The translations under genes were made by a program, and so were the position numbers. DNA of 64,000 bases. Source: Druceiella hillmani (lineage: Eukaryota > Arthropoda > Insecta > Lepidoptera > Hepialidae). Location: the NCBI GenBank assembly GCA_039881145.1, contig JAYKKI010000133.1, positions 1,754,501-1,818,500 of the forward strand, read 5' to 3'. This document shows positions 50,244 to 62,885 of this stretch, one piece after another (position 1 is the stretch's first letter; every line of letters begins with the position of its first letter). The notes beneath the pieces were generated by a model that was not told the origin of the DNA, ran no database searches, and was given only the letters and a program-made list of their open reading frames with translations.

Positions 50244-52920
50244 ATATGTTCAATTGAAATTTTAAGCGTCCTTAAAATTTTATAAGTGCTTAAATGTATG
50301 CCCCTCATAGTACCGTACTCATTTAAGCTAATATTTAGTTCAAACAGTTTACAAAAACCTATTAACATACGTGTTATATATTTATTATTTCTTGCAGATT
50401 AAAGTGAGAAAACTTCTTTCAAATATATAACCTTAACACAAGAGTACCAAGCTATAAAAGGGTATACTTCTGCTATATTTTTCACACCATCTATAACTAT
50501 TTAGTAAACATTTGAAACCTTATTATCTTACTATGACATGGGTTTGTGAACGACTTATTCCCATATACCGCCGAAATGAAACTAATATTTAATATCATTA
50601 CTTCGTAAGTTTATTCTTAACACGTTTTTAAAAATTACCTTAATGATATCGCAGTGAACTATAAATGTTTAAGCCTTTTGGGAATCTATATTGACTTAAT
50701 CTCATAGTGACTTAATGACATTAAACCATTTCTAATAAAAACAAAATTTCTAACGTTATCAATAGCATTTAGTATTAACTATATACATGCTGAGTTAAAA
50801 TAAGCCCAATGTAAATCTGAATGAACCTCTTTAAGTCAAACTATCAAAACTTCAATCAGGGTTCCCTTTAATTACGACAGCTGAATGTGAAGAATCTTGT
50901 GAGTTCCTTTGGGTAATACCCATGTCACCCATAATTATTCGGACTTGTAACTATTCTTTGAAATTGGTTTATTTAAAATGTAAATATGAAGAGAAGATAT
51001 AGCAATCGAATAGTTCATAAGAAAAAAATCAACATTTCATTGTTGTGTAAAAATTGTTAAAGCTATCAAATTTGGAAAAAAGTAGTCAAATACAATCAGT
51101 TAATTACTACATGTAAAGGGTCTTTTGTCCCAATTTTTTGGTGGAAATTGTGACATAGTTAACTTACTAAATACTAATTGTTTTATTTAAAAATAAGTAC
51201 AACGAATTCAGTACTAACTTAGTCGTTGTTATGTGAAATATTATTAACATTTTGTGATTTAACTTTTTAGGAACTTTGCTACAACTGGTTTTCCTGCCAT
51301 GTCAATAAACTTTTGTTTTATTGTATACAGCAATATAATTTAATTTTAATATTAATTTTGCGGCATGTTCCAATGATATACTTTCTTTTCACTCATCGCG
51401 TTATAACTAAAAAATACCTTCATCATGGCGGTTTCTGTTCATCTTTATCGCGATATGTATTTTATACCACATGTTTTCCTTAAAATTTCATTATGTTTAT
51501 TACGTCAGACCATTATTTCTGTTTCTGTCTCTATTTCATCCTTTCTTTCCAACTTTCCAACTTCTAACATCTTTTCTGGATTACTTACTAGTCAAATGTA
51601 GCTGGATCTATTGGTAACGGATTTAAGAAAATCTGTATTAAACTTTGAATTTAGAATAATACATGCAATCGTACGTTTTTTGTTTGCGATATCTGCGGTG
51701 TTCGAAAGAAATACTATATTAAGATACCTCTGTTTCTTTTTAGCTTGCATGGTAGGAACCATTTCAGTTTCATACCGGAAATTTAAGAAAATTTGGGCTC
51801 AATATTTTCTTGGTTTATTGTCTGTGTGAAATTTTTTGTTATAATTTTTATATGATATCTTATAATTTTACATGATTCTTACAACTAGTATAAGAATTGT
51901 ATTTACAAAATTCTGACACTTAGTATGTAAAATACGATTGCTAAATAAGACCTATGGATACTAAAATGGCATATTTATTAAAATTTTCAAGTAATAAAAA
52001 CCACTAAAACTTCCATATGATATGAGATAATAAAGTTTTACAGTGAAAAATACGTTACAAACACTTCGTTCAACTTTTTTCAATATCCGTATAAAAAGTT
52101 ACTATCCAAAAGTGCGAAAAGATTTTTTTAATATTGCTTACATTTCAATTGATTTGAGCAAAAAAAATCATTATGCCATTGATTTAAGTAAATTCTCGTA
52201 ATGAAAATTTAGCAATCATGGGAAAATCTTGAAACTCAGATGACACAAGCTCTTATTATGATTCCTTCGTCAATCAGTAAAACCGGAAATTTCTAAATGT
52301 AGAGCGATTACATAAATACCTGAAGCAATCACAGAAATCTTTCTTTAGTAATGACTGTATGGATCTAATTGTAATTGACTTTACGGTTACAAATAATTTT
52401 TTGTTGATTTACAGTTACCAAGCACTGAAAAAATTAACTCAAGTGAGATAATTGAAATAACATTTTAAACACGTGTGTGCGGGTTTATTTCAATTGGAAA
52501 TAATTCAATAAATATTTCTTTTGAATAAACTTTTTATATTTCAAAAAATTTCTCGAAGACTTATTAAATGCGTACAAAAAAATATTGCTCAATGAGAAAT
52601 TAAGTCGACAATTTTCTTTACTTTTCAAAGTAAACGGAATTAATGTTAAAAAAAGTTTTTTAAAAAAAGAATTATACATTACTTTGTTAAATTTGTACAT
52701 TAAAATTTATAAATTAATCAGCAATGAGGTACTTTAAATTACAAATTTTTTTAAAATTTTTATCACGGATATATCTCAAATTATATCAAAGAATTAAGAT
52801 TATATTTAAACCATCAACTACCATTTTAGTTATGAAACGTAGCCTCATACCAATACAGATCAAATGTATAAATATCTAACAGTTCGATTCGATAGTTTTT
52901 AAGAAATATTTACAATGTCT
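50244..52920. other. A+T-rich non-coding stretch
   Basis: No gene, hairpin or repeat is recognised. Confidence 0.5.
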
Positions 52921-52942
52921 GTATATATATATATATATATAA
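52921..52942. repeat. Short (TA)n microsatellite
   Basis: About ten TA units. Confidence 0.9.
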
Positions 52943-55140
52943 TATTCAAGTGCAAATCGAGCTTGAAAGATTTTTATTTTGTGTCATTGCCTAAACACAT
53001 AGAGACATCGAAGCATCTGTAAAGCCCGCAGCAATCGGTTGTTATACGAATGTAACAATCGCGCGTTATACGAATGCAATCTCTGGATTTAAAGTGCTAG
53101 TTTATTTAAATCTTGTTATGTAAAGTTTAAATAATTTAGTAAATATTAAAAATGCTGTTGAAATTATTCTAACACTTTCTAAACATAATACTGTCAGGAA
53201 TTCGTGTAAATTGTTATTTCTTGGCTATCATTTCGACTTTAGTTTAAATAGAAATGAAAATATTATTTCCAACAAAAAATATATTAATAATAATGCAATA
53301 CTAATTATTTCTCTTCAATCTATAACTTAAAATATATTTTATTTTTTCTACATATTTCCACTTTGTGCTTTCGAGGTAAGGAGAATACGATTATTGTTTT
53401 TTTTTTTTTTAATATAGTATGTGGAATTGAAACCACACGAAATTACTTCAAAAAACGACCTTAATTAAAATAAAACGCTCTTATAGAAAATATACACACA
53501 TACAACGATTTAAAAAAAATTACGTAATATTTCAGAACCAATATAAACGGAAATACTGAGGCATTCATTTCTCACCCATATTTAATATTTTAATTCTTCA
53601 TCGAGAATATGAACTACATTACCTACGATAAAAGTTAAAATTGTATTACATCTGTATTAAAGCTTCATCTTTCGATGAAATTTTTGATGATATAAATGTA
53701 GGTAGATATTTTCAAAATCATAACATGTACTCGTGTTTCCACGAGGACTTATCAAAATTTACTCAAAACTTAAACTGGACACTTTAAAAAATTTCCCAGT
53801 ATTATTTTTATGACAATTACAATTAACAAACACTTAATTTGTAATTGACAGTACCTCTGTCATTTAGCGGTCTCATATATTATGTAACAGCTTACACTTC
53901 TCGCTTCTCCCTCGCCGCAAAGCCCGACGGAGAACTTTCATCATTTTAATTAATCATGAGCAAGCAATTTGATTACAGCTTTGTCGTTAGTTGGGGGAAG
54001 AAACAAGGTTCTGTGGAGTGAAAAAGTGCGGAATGTTATGTATATGGTTATATATTTATATGTTTTTCTTGTGATATTCTTGGAAGAAATGACGCGCTCG
54101 TTTCGATACAGGTGCTACGTATGGCTTTGTTGGTGTAGCCAGTTTCAAAATTAACTATTTAGTTGTATATGGCTGATAGCTTGGCCTTTGCCTAAGGAAA
54201 AAAGTAGCGATGTTGGAATTTTCGTTCAATCGCCATTTTAGAAATTCATATATCAAGAGAAAAAAAGGCACCCTTATAACCAATCACATGTTCGTTTGAT
54301 TGTCCATTTATTGCAACCATTTCCTCACAAATCGTTTAATATGATTTAAAAATTTAACGTAGCGATAAACTCTCATGTGTCTACTTAGTCAACTCTATAA
54401 ATATTTAGATGGAAATTTTGAGATTGGGGGCAGAGGCAAACAAAACGCTTGTAAATAGTTTTTCATTTCTTTTATTATATGAGATATCAATTGGAATTTT
54501 TTTGAACTTTATTTAGGATGGTATTAATTATTGATTTTATACTGTACTCTCGAAGATTAAATCGTAGATACAAACTTAAAAATTAAATAACAAAAGGATA
54601 TTTTATAAAATTTCTTTCATATATTGTCGTTGTAGATCTTAAAAATTATATAGAAGTTTCAAAATCACTTTTTTATTTAAGTCAATAAGTGAAATCTTAA
54701 AAATGTTGTGTTCTAACTATTCAATTAAAATTTGTAAAATTCTGAAAAAATTAGGGTATTAGATCTTAAAAATAAATTTTCAACGAAAATTGGTATAACT
54801 AATGTATAATGTGGAATTTCGAAACACGGGATGTTTTTGATACCGAACGCAACAATGACTTTTTTAACAGTTTCTGATAAATACAAACTTATAAGTTCAA
54901 TGTTGTTTGGTGCTATGGAACCTCTCGTGCTGCTTTTGTATATTTTTAGTATATATCTGAACATGTACTACATGATGTACAGAATAAAAGAAAAAATTTT
55001 CTCTGCTTATTTCGACCATCCCTCCCTAAAATTTCAACACAAATATTTTTGAGTGTTACGTATTGTTGATTGAGTATTGAAAAATATTAGGAAGTAATAT
55101 GTTTTACTGTTATGACAAGTTTTTAGTTTCTATGTCAAGT
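52943..55140. other. Non-coding stretch
   Basis: A T-rich run lies at about 53398-53411. About 53870-54020 is less A+T-rich (CTTCTCCCTCGCCGCAAAGC, AATTAATCATGAGCAAGC) and could be regulatory. Open frames at 54725-55052 on both strands are weak and hydrophobic by composition. Confidence 0.4.
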
Positions 55141-55159
55141 AGTTTTTAAGAAAACGAGC

Positions 55160-55225
55160 TGTCAGGCAGATAGACAGAATCCCGAGTAAAAGGCTCCGTT
55201 TTTTATTTTGCGGTGTACAAACTAA
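55160..55225 (+). repeat. Retrotransposon 3'-tail-like repeat fragment
   Basis: GTCAGGCAGATAGACAGAAT, CCCGAGTAAAAGGCTCCG and a TTTTATTTTGCGGTGTAC block follow the pattern of the widespread arthropod repeat ending GACAGACAGA...GGNTCCGTTTTT...GGTACGGAACCC. It is diverged and lacks the final part. Related to 58615-58845 in the same orientation. Confidence 0.5.
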
Positions 55226-56431
55226 AAATATATATGGCGATATTAAATGACATGTTTCTTGTAAATCAGAAGCTTTCAGGGTAAATCTGTCTGAACTGGG
55301 TTAGACTATTAAAAATTACTTGACATATTTATTAAATATAGAATCGTCTTCAAAACTCTATATAATAAAACATATCCACCTTAATCGAAATGAAATTTCT
55401 CCAAAATTACAAATGGTAAGACAATAAAATTCGTTAAAGAAAAGAGAGAAGAAGAAAAGAAGCTGATTTTTTGAACTGTTATCAAATGTTCTTAATTTTC
55501 CATCGTTTAAAAATAAACAGGGCAATTACAGCAACATAATTGAACTTGTCTTAATTGTCACAGTTTAAATTTCGGGATAAAATGGTCTGAACAAATTAAT
55601 AAATAAAAAGAGCGAATTATGTCGTATTAAACTTCTGTAAACTAGTTTATGTCCATAGTCATTTATTGCTTGTTTGATATTGAATAAAAATTGAATTATG
55701 ATTAATTGAAATTATATTGGCTATGTAAATAAAACATATTTACATTGAAGTTATTTTCTCAACAGTACAAACAAGCTCTTCTCATAACTTTGCATCATTG
55801 TTTACGGAGTTTTGTATCTATCGGGATTAGAAAAAAAACACTTTATCAGTAGCACTACTGATAGTGCTTTTCGACTTAAGCACAATGTAGTACTTATAAA
55901 TTGGCTTTTAAGCTTCTTCCATGGTTTAAATGGTTATTGTACTGAAGATATGTTTAAAATAACGAAAACACCTATAGTAAAGAAACGGTGGATATTGCTG
56001 AAGACGTCATCCAGCCAATCCGGCGTCTAGTAAAAAATAGTGGCGTTTAAACAGTGTCAACTTATTACCACTTTTAAATATATTTCTCAAATTTAATTGA
56101 AAAATTTCCGACAGTATTTAAATTTTGTAATATGCCATAACAATCTAAACAGTGAATTAAAAATATAAAAAAATTACATTCAAATTCCCCATTAGGAAAC
56201 AAGGTTCATTCATATATTTGTCCTTCCATTTCGTAAAAACTACCGAATGAATTTAAATGAAATTGTCATTGAATATAAAATAAATCAATATGATATTACT
56301 TAAGTACCAAGTTATAATTCAAAATTTATTTCCGATCTGATTAATAGATTAATGTGTGGAATAATTAGGAAAAAATATCGTGTTATTCTCAAAGACCAAT
56401 ATTAAGCTGGTCAGAATCGTGATAAAATCCA
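55226..56431. other. A+T-rich non-coding stretch
   Basis: Near 55388 GAAATTTCTCCAAAATTA resembles a fragment of the 29.2-kb arm repeat. A 72-codon frame at 55812-56030 has no recognisable features; it contains a small TATCAGTAG/CTACTGATA hairpin. Confidence 0.45.
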
Positions 56432-56492
56432 ACTTTTTTAACGCTACTTTTTCGGGCTATGTCGTAGCCTAAGAAAGTAGCGTTAAAAAAGT
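56432..56492. repeat. 19-bp-arm perfect hairpin with secondary stem
   Basis: ACTTTTTTAACGCTACTTT (56432-56450) and its exact complement (56474-56492). Inside the 23-base loop GGCTA pairs with TAGCC, so the hairpin continues after an internal bulge. Confidence 0.95.
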
Positions 56493-56668
56493 GTAGTTTA
56501 TTATCTCCTGAGTATTCTGTTTCCAAAGTAATAGAAGCTCAACAAGTTGAAAGTATCCAGATTAATAGGCGCTCAACAAATCAAAAGTAACTAACCAAGA
56601 TTTCCAGAATTTATCATGCCATTAACGTTTGACTAATTAGTCAAAAAATTATACAAATAATTTAAAAA

Positions 56669-56670
<2 letters not shown>

Positions 56671-56711
<41 letters not shown>
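56671..56711. repeat. (TA)n microsatellite
   Basis: About 20 TA units. Confidence 0.95.
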
Positions 56712-56714
<3 letters not shown>

Positions 56715-58614
56715 ACCACATAAAGAAATAATCCGAATGAAAAGTCAGTGAATAATAAAAATAATGTGTAGTATAATTATGTCTTCATATTTTTTTAAAG
56801 ACCAACGTTAAATAAACTATGAAGACAGTAACAAATAATTATATTTTAAAAATAATTTATTTTCCTTAAATAACATCAAATGAGATGGAAATAACATCTG
56901 TTATTACTATACAAAAAAATATTTTTGAAGTAATACATGACGATATTGGATTTTCATATTAAAATAAATCATCACTCCTAACATAAATTATCACCACCAG
57001 AGGAAATAAGCTACAATGATAAGAATAAAATTTTACTTTTGCGCCAAGAGTATCTTAATTATATTAATAAATATAACATTTCCATATTTTATGTTGTATC
57101 GTACGGATATGTGTACCCTTTTATATGTGTTTTAATTAGATTCTACTAAAAGTTCTTAAGTGATACTTTAATAATAACGAAATGGGAATAAACAACACGA
57201 AACGCAAGAAGCTGCAGTCTACATCAGAAGCTGAAGTCTACATCAGGAAGTTACCAAATTTATAGGAAAAAAGAAAAAGACTTGCAAGTCGAATTAAGTA
57301 TCTCTTACCAGTTTATATGTGCTACTTAGGCCATACGTTTGAAAACATAAAGAATTGTCTAAAAATTCAAAATTTGGAACAAATGAATCGTCTTTCTGAA
57401 AACACATTTCTGATTTCCCGTTTTCACCATCAGAACTTCTAACAAAAATATATTTTAAAATAATTTAATAAAAGGAGGTAAGACAATAGTAAGATTCGCA
57501 ACGTTTTTATGTAAATTTATGATTTGAAAATTTATTAAATTGACAATCTTCAAGTTGATAAATTGTAATAATCGAGTAAACTTGAAAATTTTTTCAATAT
57601 ATCAGATTATAGTCCAGGATCCATTATATTTTCTATGGAAAATATAGTATATTCACTTAATTTTTCATTTCCTTTCGTAATTTGTGACAAAGTGAAAAAA
57701 GTTCATTTCTTTCAATATGTAAATGAAACCAACGACGGTAGACATTACAAAATTTTAATTCCACTTTATTTTTCTGGACAATTTCAAAATTAATTGTATA
57801 CTCGAAATAGTCAGCGTCATCTCGATGGAACGAAATTCATTATCTCGATTTCTTTTCTGTTGTCCTTGAGTTAAGGTACGATTTGCTGGAATTTCGCCTT
57901 TACAATTTAAATTATAAAATGTTTTATATTATTGTAATAATACATTAGCCAATTAAGTACTTGAATTTTTTTCTGAATTATAAAAAGAAAAAAATGTTCA
58001 TTAATTATTATCAATGTTACAATTCATTAATGCTCCGATTTGTTTACATCTAGAGCCAGTTAAGCATATAATTAAATAAATGCACTTAAATTTATCCAGT
58101 TCCTAGTAACTTTAAATATTTGATGAACTTATATCAACAGTTCTTCTTCAGTTCTCTTTTTCGACTTACAGACTTTATAATATGTAATAGATATTTCCCA
58201 AAAAAGTATAGAAAGTGATAACTAATTGAATTTAGAGACGTCAAGAGTCAACTCAGTCACAGTTTCTTCTGTAGCACTATATAGATTCTTAGTAAATCCT
58301 TTAATATTTAACAGATTTCGTTGATAATACCCCTTTGATAATATTTAAGTATCAAACATCGACTTTTCATAACGTTTCTTTAAAACTGACTTTTTCACTA
58401 AAATAATGACGGATAATATTTTATATATGACTGCAAACAATTTCGTTCCATTTAAAATCTAAATGTGTCGTAGTTTTTTGTAAAGTATATCACCAAAATA
58501 TATCTATTGTTGTGTTATATAATAATCAATCTAAAACTTAATGTTTCGTAAAAGTATTTCTGTAACGAAAAAGTGTTCATGGCATACCCTTCAGAATGAA
58601 AAATTTCCAAAAAA
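56712..58614. other. A+T-rich non-coding stretch
   Basis: A short duplication GAAGCTGCAGTCTACATCA / GAAGCTGAAGTCTACATCA lies at about 57208-57246. No gene is recognised. Confidence 0.5.
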
Positions 58615-58845
58615 AATTCTCCCCACCTTACGTGTAAGGGAGATACCCTAAAAAAACTCTTTTAAATGATTTTTTGTTGTATCTATTTAACTGTCATAAT
58701 TATGTATAAAATTGTGATATTACAGCTGTATGGCTCTAATAGCCTGCGAGTAAAACGGTTGGTATATACAGACGGACATATAGACAGACGGACATGGCGA
58801 TAACTCAAGGGTTCTTCAGTTGACTGCGGACTCTAAACATTTTAA
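58615..58845 (+). repeat. Retrotransposon 3'-tail-like repeat
   Basis: CCCCACCTTACGTGTAAGGG, GAGATACCCTAAAAAAA, a ~100-base A+T part, GACGGACATATAGACAGACG, GACATGGCGATAACTC and GGGTTCTTCAGTTGACTGCGG occur in order. They match from memory the 3' region of an abundant arthropod non-LTR-associated repeat (CCC...GTGTGGGGGATACCC, GACAGACGGACATGGCGAAACT, AGGGTTCC...ACTACGGAACCC). No coding part is attached. Confidence 0.6.
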
Positions 58846-59644
58846 TAAACAGGGGACAAACATATAGTGTTATATCCCATGTTAAAAAGGGTACCTGCAA
58901 ATTTCAGAAAACCTGTAAATTTCCTCAAACATTTTAATAAAAAATTTAATATATTCTACAGGTAATATGAAAAATCTTTAAATTTGAGTTTCCTTAAACC
59001 AATAAAATGAATGATCTTATAAAAATACATGAATTTATCAATTCAAATTCATCTTTAAATGGACATACAAATTTATTTGAAACATTTCGATCGAACGACT
59101 GCAAAAGTAAATAAGTTTTCTGGTTTTAAGAAAACTTTCCACTCAATCTGAAATGTAAATAAGGACTATGTAGATTCTTCAATTTGTCTTCCGGAAGACG
59201 TAAGCAATTTATATTTAAATTTCGTCGTTTCCCGAAAAAGAGGAAGAAAGTACAAGTGAGTTTATTACTTAGGCTTTTAATGTCTTGTCAAGACCGAATT
59301 CTCTCGTATAAAATTTTACAAAATGCTAAATATACTATACAGTAATCCCTTGTTCTAAAACATATTTATTAATACGGAAAACCTTGATATTTCACTAAAT
59401 TTCTCGATGTCAGTCGAAATTATTTGAATCTATGTTCTCCACGCGATAATATAAAACTATATACAGGCTCTTTTTCAATGGTATTGCAAGATTTTTTTCT
59501 GGTTCCTCTCCAAAATATAAGGCTAATAATTATAGTTTTGTTCGGGCCTTTATCACGGGAAAATACATTATATTTGGAAAACAAAGTATTTTTTTTGTTT
59601 TTGACGTATTTTCTGAGTCATAATTATATTTAAATTTTATTATC
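58846..59644. other. A+T-rich non-coding stretch
   Basis: No gene is recognised. The 69-codon frame at 59424-59633 has no family features. Confidence 0.5.
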
Positions 59645-59675
59645 GTAAACAGAACTTCAATGAAGTTCTGTTTAC
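59645..59675. repeat. 15-bp-arm perfect hairpin, 1-base loop
   Basis: GTAAACAGAACTTCA and its exact complement are separated by a single A. Confidence 0.97.
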
Positions 59676-59899
59676 TATAAATTATGAAAACACTGAAGTA
59701 ATTAGGTTCATAAAGAAATTATATTTTGACGCTCAATGTTCGGTGTGTACGCACGGCGGGAGTTTAAACGCTTACGTCAACATTAAAATGATGTGTATTT
59801 AGAGAAGAAAATAAGATAACATGTACGCAGGAACCTTATTGTATCACGCTTACTATGCCAATATAATGGTATAATTTGTACCATTTACACATATTTTTC

Positions 59900-59943
59900 A
59901 TTAAATATAACATTGATATTTTGAATACAATGTTATATTTAAT
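59900..59943. repeat. 16-bp-arm perfect hairpin
   Basis: ATTAAATATAACATTG (59900-59915) and its exact complement (59928-59943) with a 12-base loop. It is A+T-rich, so somewhat more likely by chance than the others. Confidence 0.9.
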
Positions 59944-61121
59944 GTCAATGTTTAATTTAATGTGAATACCTTTACCGTAATTTACCTCTCGTGTGCCTGT
60001 TTCTTTTATACATTTCCCTGCAGTATTGGTCAATAAAAACCATGCCATTGTAGTCAATATACCGTTATTTTCTTATTATCCAATTGTAGTAGCTTGATAT
60101 AAAAAAAATTAAATTTATCTGGGTTGATTTTTGAAATTTTAAAGAATAAAAAAATATTTACTAAATTAAATAAAATTTTACCCAACACTAACAAAAAATA
60201 GAATGGTCGATAAAAAATAGCAAACAGTAGATTTGTTCCCTGTATAAGATTATACATTGTGTAAATTAAAAGTTATTTTGGTCGTGCAAACCGATCTCCC
60301 TAAATTATCTTTAATATTTAATTACATTTAGTTGTATATAATATGTTAAGATTTAATGATAGTATCAATTATTTTCTCCAAACAAAAAAGCTGGAGGAAT
60401 AACAAATATTATATGAATTCTGTTATGGTGAAGCCTCTTGTCACGTGGCAAGATATAAGAGAATTAAGACTCATTTACGAAAATCAGTGACAATATTAGA
60501 ACAATGAGCCACTCGCTATAGCCGATTTGAACGTTATGTATAATGCTGACTGACATTTTTGAATTTAATAAATTTAATGAATTTTGAAACAATTAATGTT
60601 CGGTATCAAATAAAACCAAGTGTCGATGTGAAATTAAGCGAACATTAATATCGTTTGTATTGTGATCTCAATTCGCATTTTTTGAAGTAAAACATGTATT
60701 TGGTTGAATAATAAAAAGCTAAGAGGAAATTTTATACCGTTTCAAGTACATATGACATTATAATTTATAAAAGTACTACTAAAGCTGGGATATCCATTGT
60801 AGTGAAAGACGAAAATTAGAATAGGACAGATTGCAGACAGCGTTATTCATAATTCTAATGCTTTTGAATTAATGTCATTATATAAAATTATTTTCACTAA
60901 TATATTTTAAATAAATTTACTATTAATAAAATTACTGCACATTATATAAAAAACATCTAAATTGTTCCACTCAAAAATATAGTAAACACAATAAAGTGTT
61001 TCAAATATATATATTTATTCTAGTAATATTTCTATAACGAGGTTTAAAAGTAATAATACAGTAAATTAATGGCGAAAATTAACAGCAAACCACTAACAAG
61101 AATATGCATAAATATATATTC
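59944..61121. other. A+T-rich non-coding stretch
   Basis: Nothing recognised. Small open frames on the minus strand (59836-60257) are chance. Confidence 0.5.
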
Positions 61122-61510
61122 TCAAAAAATAAAAATATGTTATTATACTGCCAATAAAAATATGTAATTATACTGCCAATAAAAATATGTAATTATACTG
61201 CCAATAAAAATATGTAATTATACTGCCAATAAAATATGTAATTATACTGCCAATAAAAATATGTAATTATACTGCCAATAAAAATATGTAATTGTACTGC
61301 CAATAAAAATATGTAATTATACTGCCAATAAAAATATGTAATTATCCTGCCAATAAAAATATGTAATTATACTGCCAATAAAAAAATGTAATGATACTGC
61401 CAATACAAATATGTAATTATACTGCCAATAAAAATATGTAATTATACTGCCCATAAAAATATGTAATTATACTGCCAATAAAAATATGTAATTATACTGC
61501 CAAAAAAAAG
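61122..61510 (+). repeat. 25-bp minisatellite, ~15 copies
   Basis: The unit ACTGCCAATAAAAATATGTA plus ATTAT is repeated head to tail from about 61122 to 61510 with copy starts every 25 bases (61147, 61172, 61197 ... 61496). One unit has lost an A (24 bp, near 61236). Single-base variants occur (ATTGT, ATTATC, CCATA, AATACA, AAAAAA, ATGAT). There are no unique spacers, so it is not a CRISPR array. Confidence 0.98.
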
Positions 61511-62600
61511 ATATTACTAAAAATTCTCGAATGTGTCAATGAACAACTGAATTAACACTACTTCATACTAATTCTTAATAAATGGCATTCCCAATTTCAA
61601 TACATTAGGTGAGGACACTTAAAAATAATTAAAAATGGTATCCTCGCTTCTTGTACTGACGAAATTTTATTATGTCATTTTTTAAAGTTTCATTATAACA
61701 TGATCCTAAAAGTAATAAAAGGTAAATCATATATTTGAAATCCCCATCTAATGCTCCTTTGCAAATGCTAAAGAAACTTTGACAATTATCCAACGTGATA
61801 AAGAGGTACTTGATATTTTCTAGAGAGTAAAAGCAAGACTAATAAATTACCTACGGTTCCTTGAAAATTCGTTATAATTGTAATAAACGATAAATTACAA
61901 CAGAAGTTTACTGACTAACCTAAAAAAGCTTAAAGTGAAGAACTTATGATACAAGAATAAGTCAATTTAGAATTTAATTGAAAAAAGAGAGGGCTTTCCA
62001 AATCCACGCCGAATATTTCCTAGTACATCCGGAATAATCAATCTACGAAAGAAAATTAAGAAGCACAAAAATCTATGGAATGAAAACGTGTTAAAGGAAA
62101 TCAATTTTTGAGACTATGAATAAAAACAATCTATCATTTTTGGTTTTCTGTGCATAGAGAATGCAAGCAAATAAATATGTTTTTGCCTTTAGTTACTATA
62201 AAAAACGGGTTCCATTAAAATTTTTCCTTACCTCTTATCTTATTACGAAACAAGCTGATATATATTTAGTTAATTCTAAAAATAAGGGCCAGCGACTATA
62301 AAAGTCACTAGCTAAACCATTAAGTAAATATAATTCAAATCTACTGTGAATATTCTCTAACATGACTTAAATACAGCATTAAATTACAATTAGGGTTTTG
62401 TTGTTAAACCAATTGTGGTTTTACTAAGGATTTCGTCACATTCTCCCAACCGCTATTCCTTATATACTGGTGTCAAGTTTAGAATGTTGCAGCATTATAA
62501 CTATCCGTATTATGCAATAACGAACATGCCGAAATACTTATATCAAAAAGCCTCTAAATCTCCCAACATCGATTCAGCTTAAAATTTTGCGGAATATCAC
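61511..62600. other. A+T-rich non-coding stretch
   Basis: No gene or repeat is recognised. Confidence 0.5.
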
Positions 62601-62885
62601 TTCCCACGAGAGCATAGTCACATGCGCTGTTGGTTATTTTCCATTTGGCTGAATTCCAACGGGCGAACGTTCAATCTACCAAGTTTGACCCCCATCTCCT
62701 TCAGGCGGCGCCTTCCGTTTTTTAACGCTCAAGTAAAAGGCGAGGAAAGCGTGGAGCTAAAGGCGAAGCGAATAAATGCAAGTGGGTCGATTTGTTTACG
62801 ACTGTCATTATTTCATAACGGAGTAAATTTAGCAGTTTACAAATATAAGCTCGAATTTTATGGATTATTCAGACGAGCAGTTCGA
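62601..62885. other. Less A+T-rich island, possible conserved element or exon
   Basis: About 280 bases of near-balanced composition. It contains CCAACGGGCGAACG, CTCCTTCAGGCGGCGCCTTC, AAAGGCGAGGAAAGCGTGG and GTCGATTTGTTTACGAC. A 90-codon plus-strand frame (62622-62894) covers it but shows no recognisable domain, starts at an unremarkable ATG and lacks obvious splice-site context. It could be a conserved non-coding element, a promoter-proximal region or an unrecognised exon. Confidence 0.35.

Noticed and set aside
61122..61510. CRISPR-like regular repeats
   Set aside because: Units are head to tail without unique spacers and the genome is eukaryotic; it is a minisatellite.
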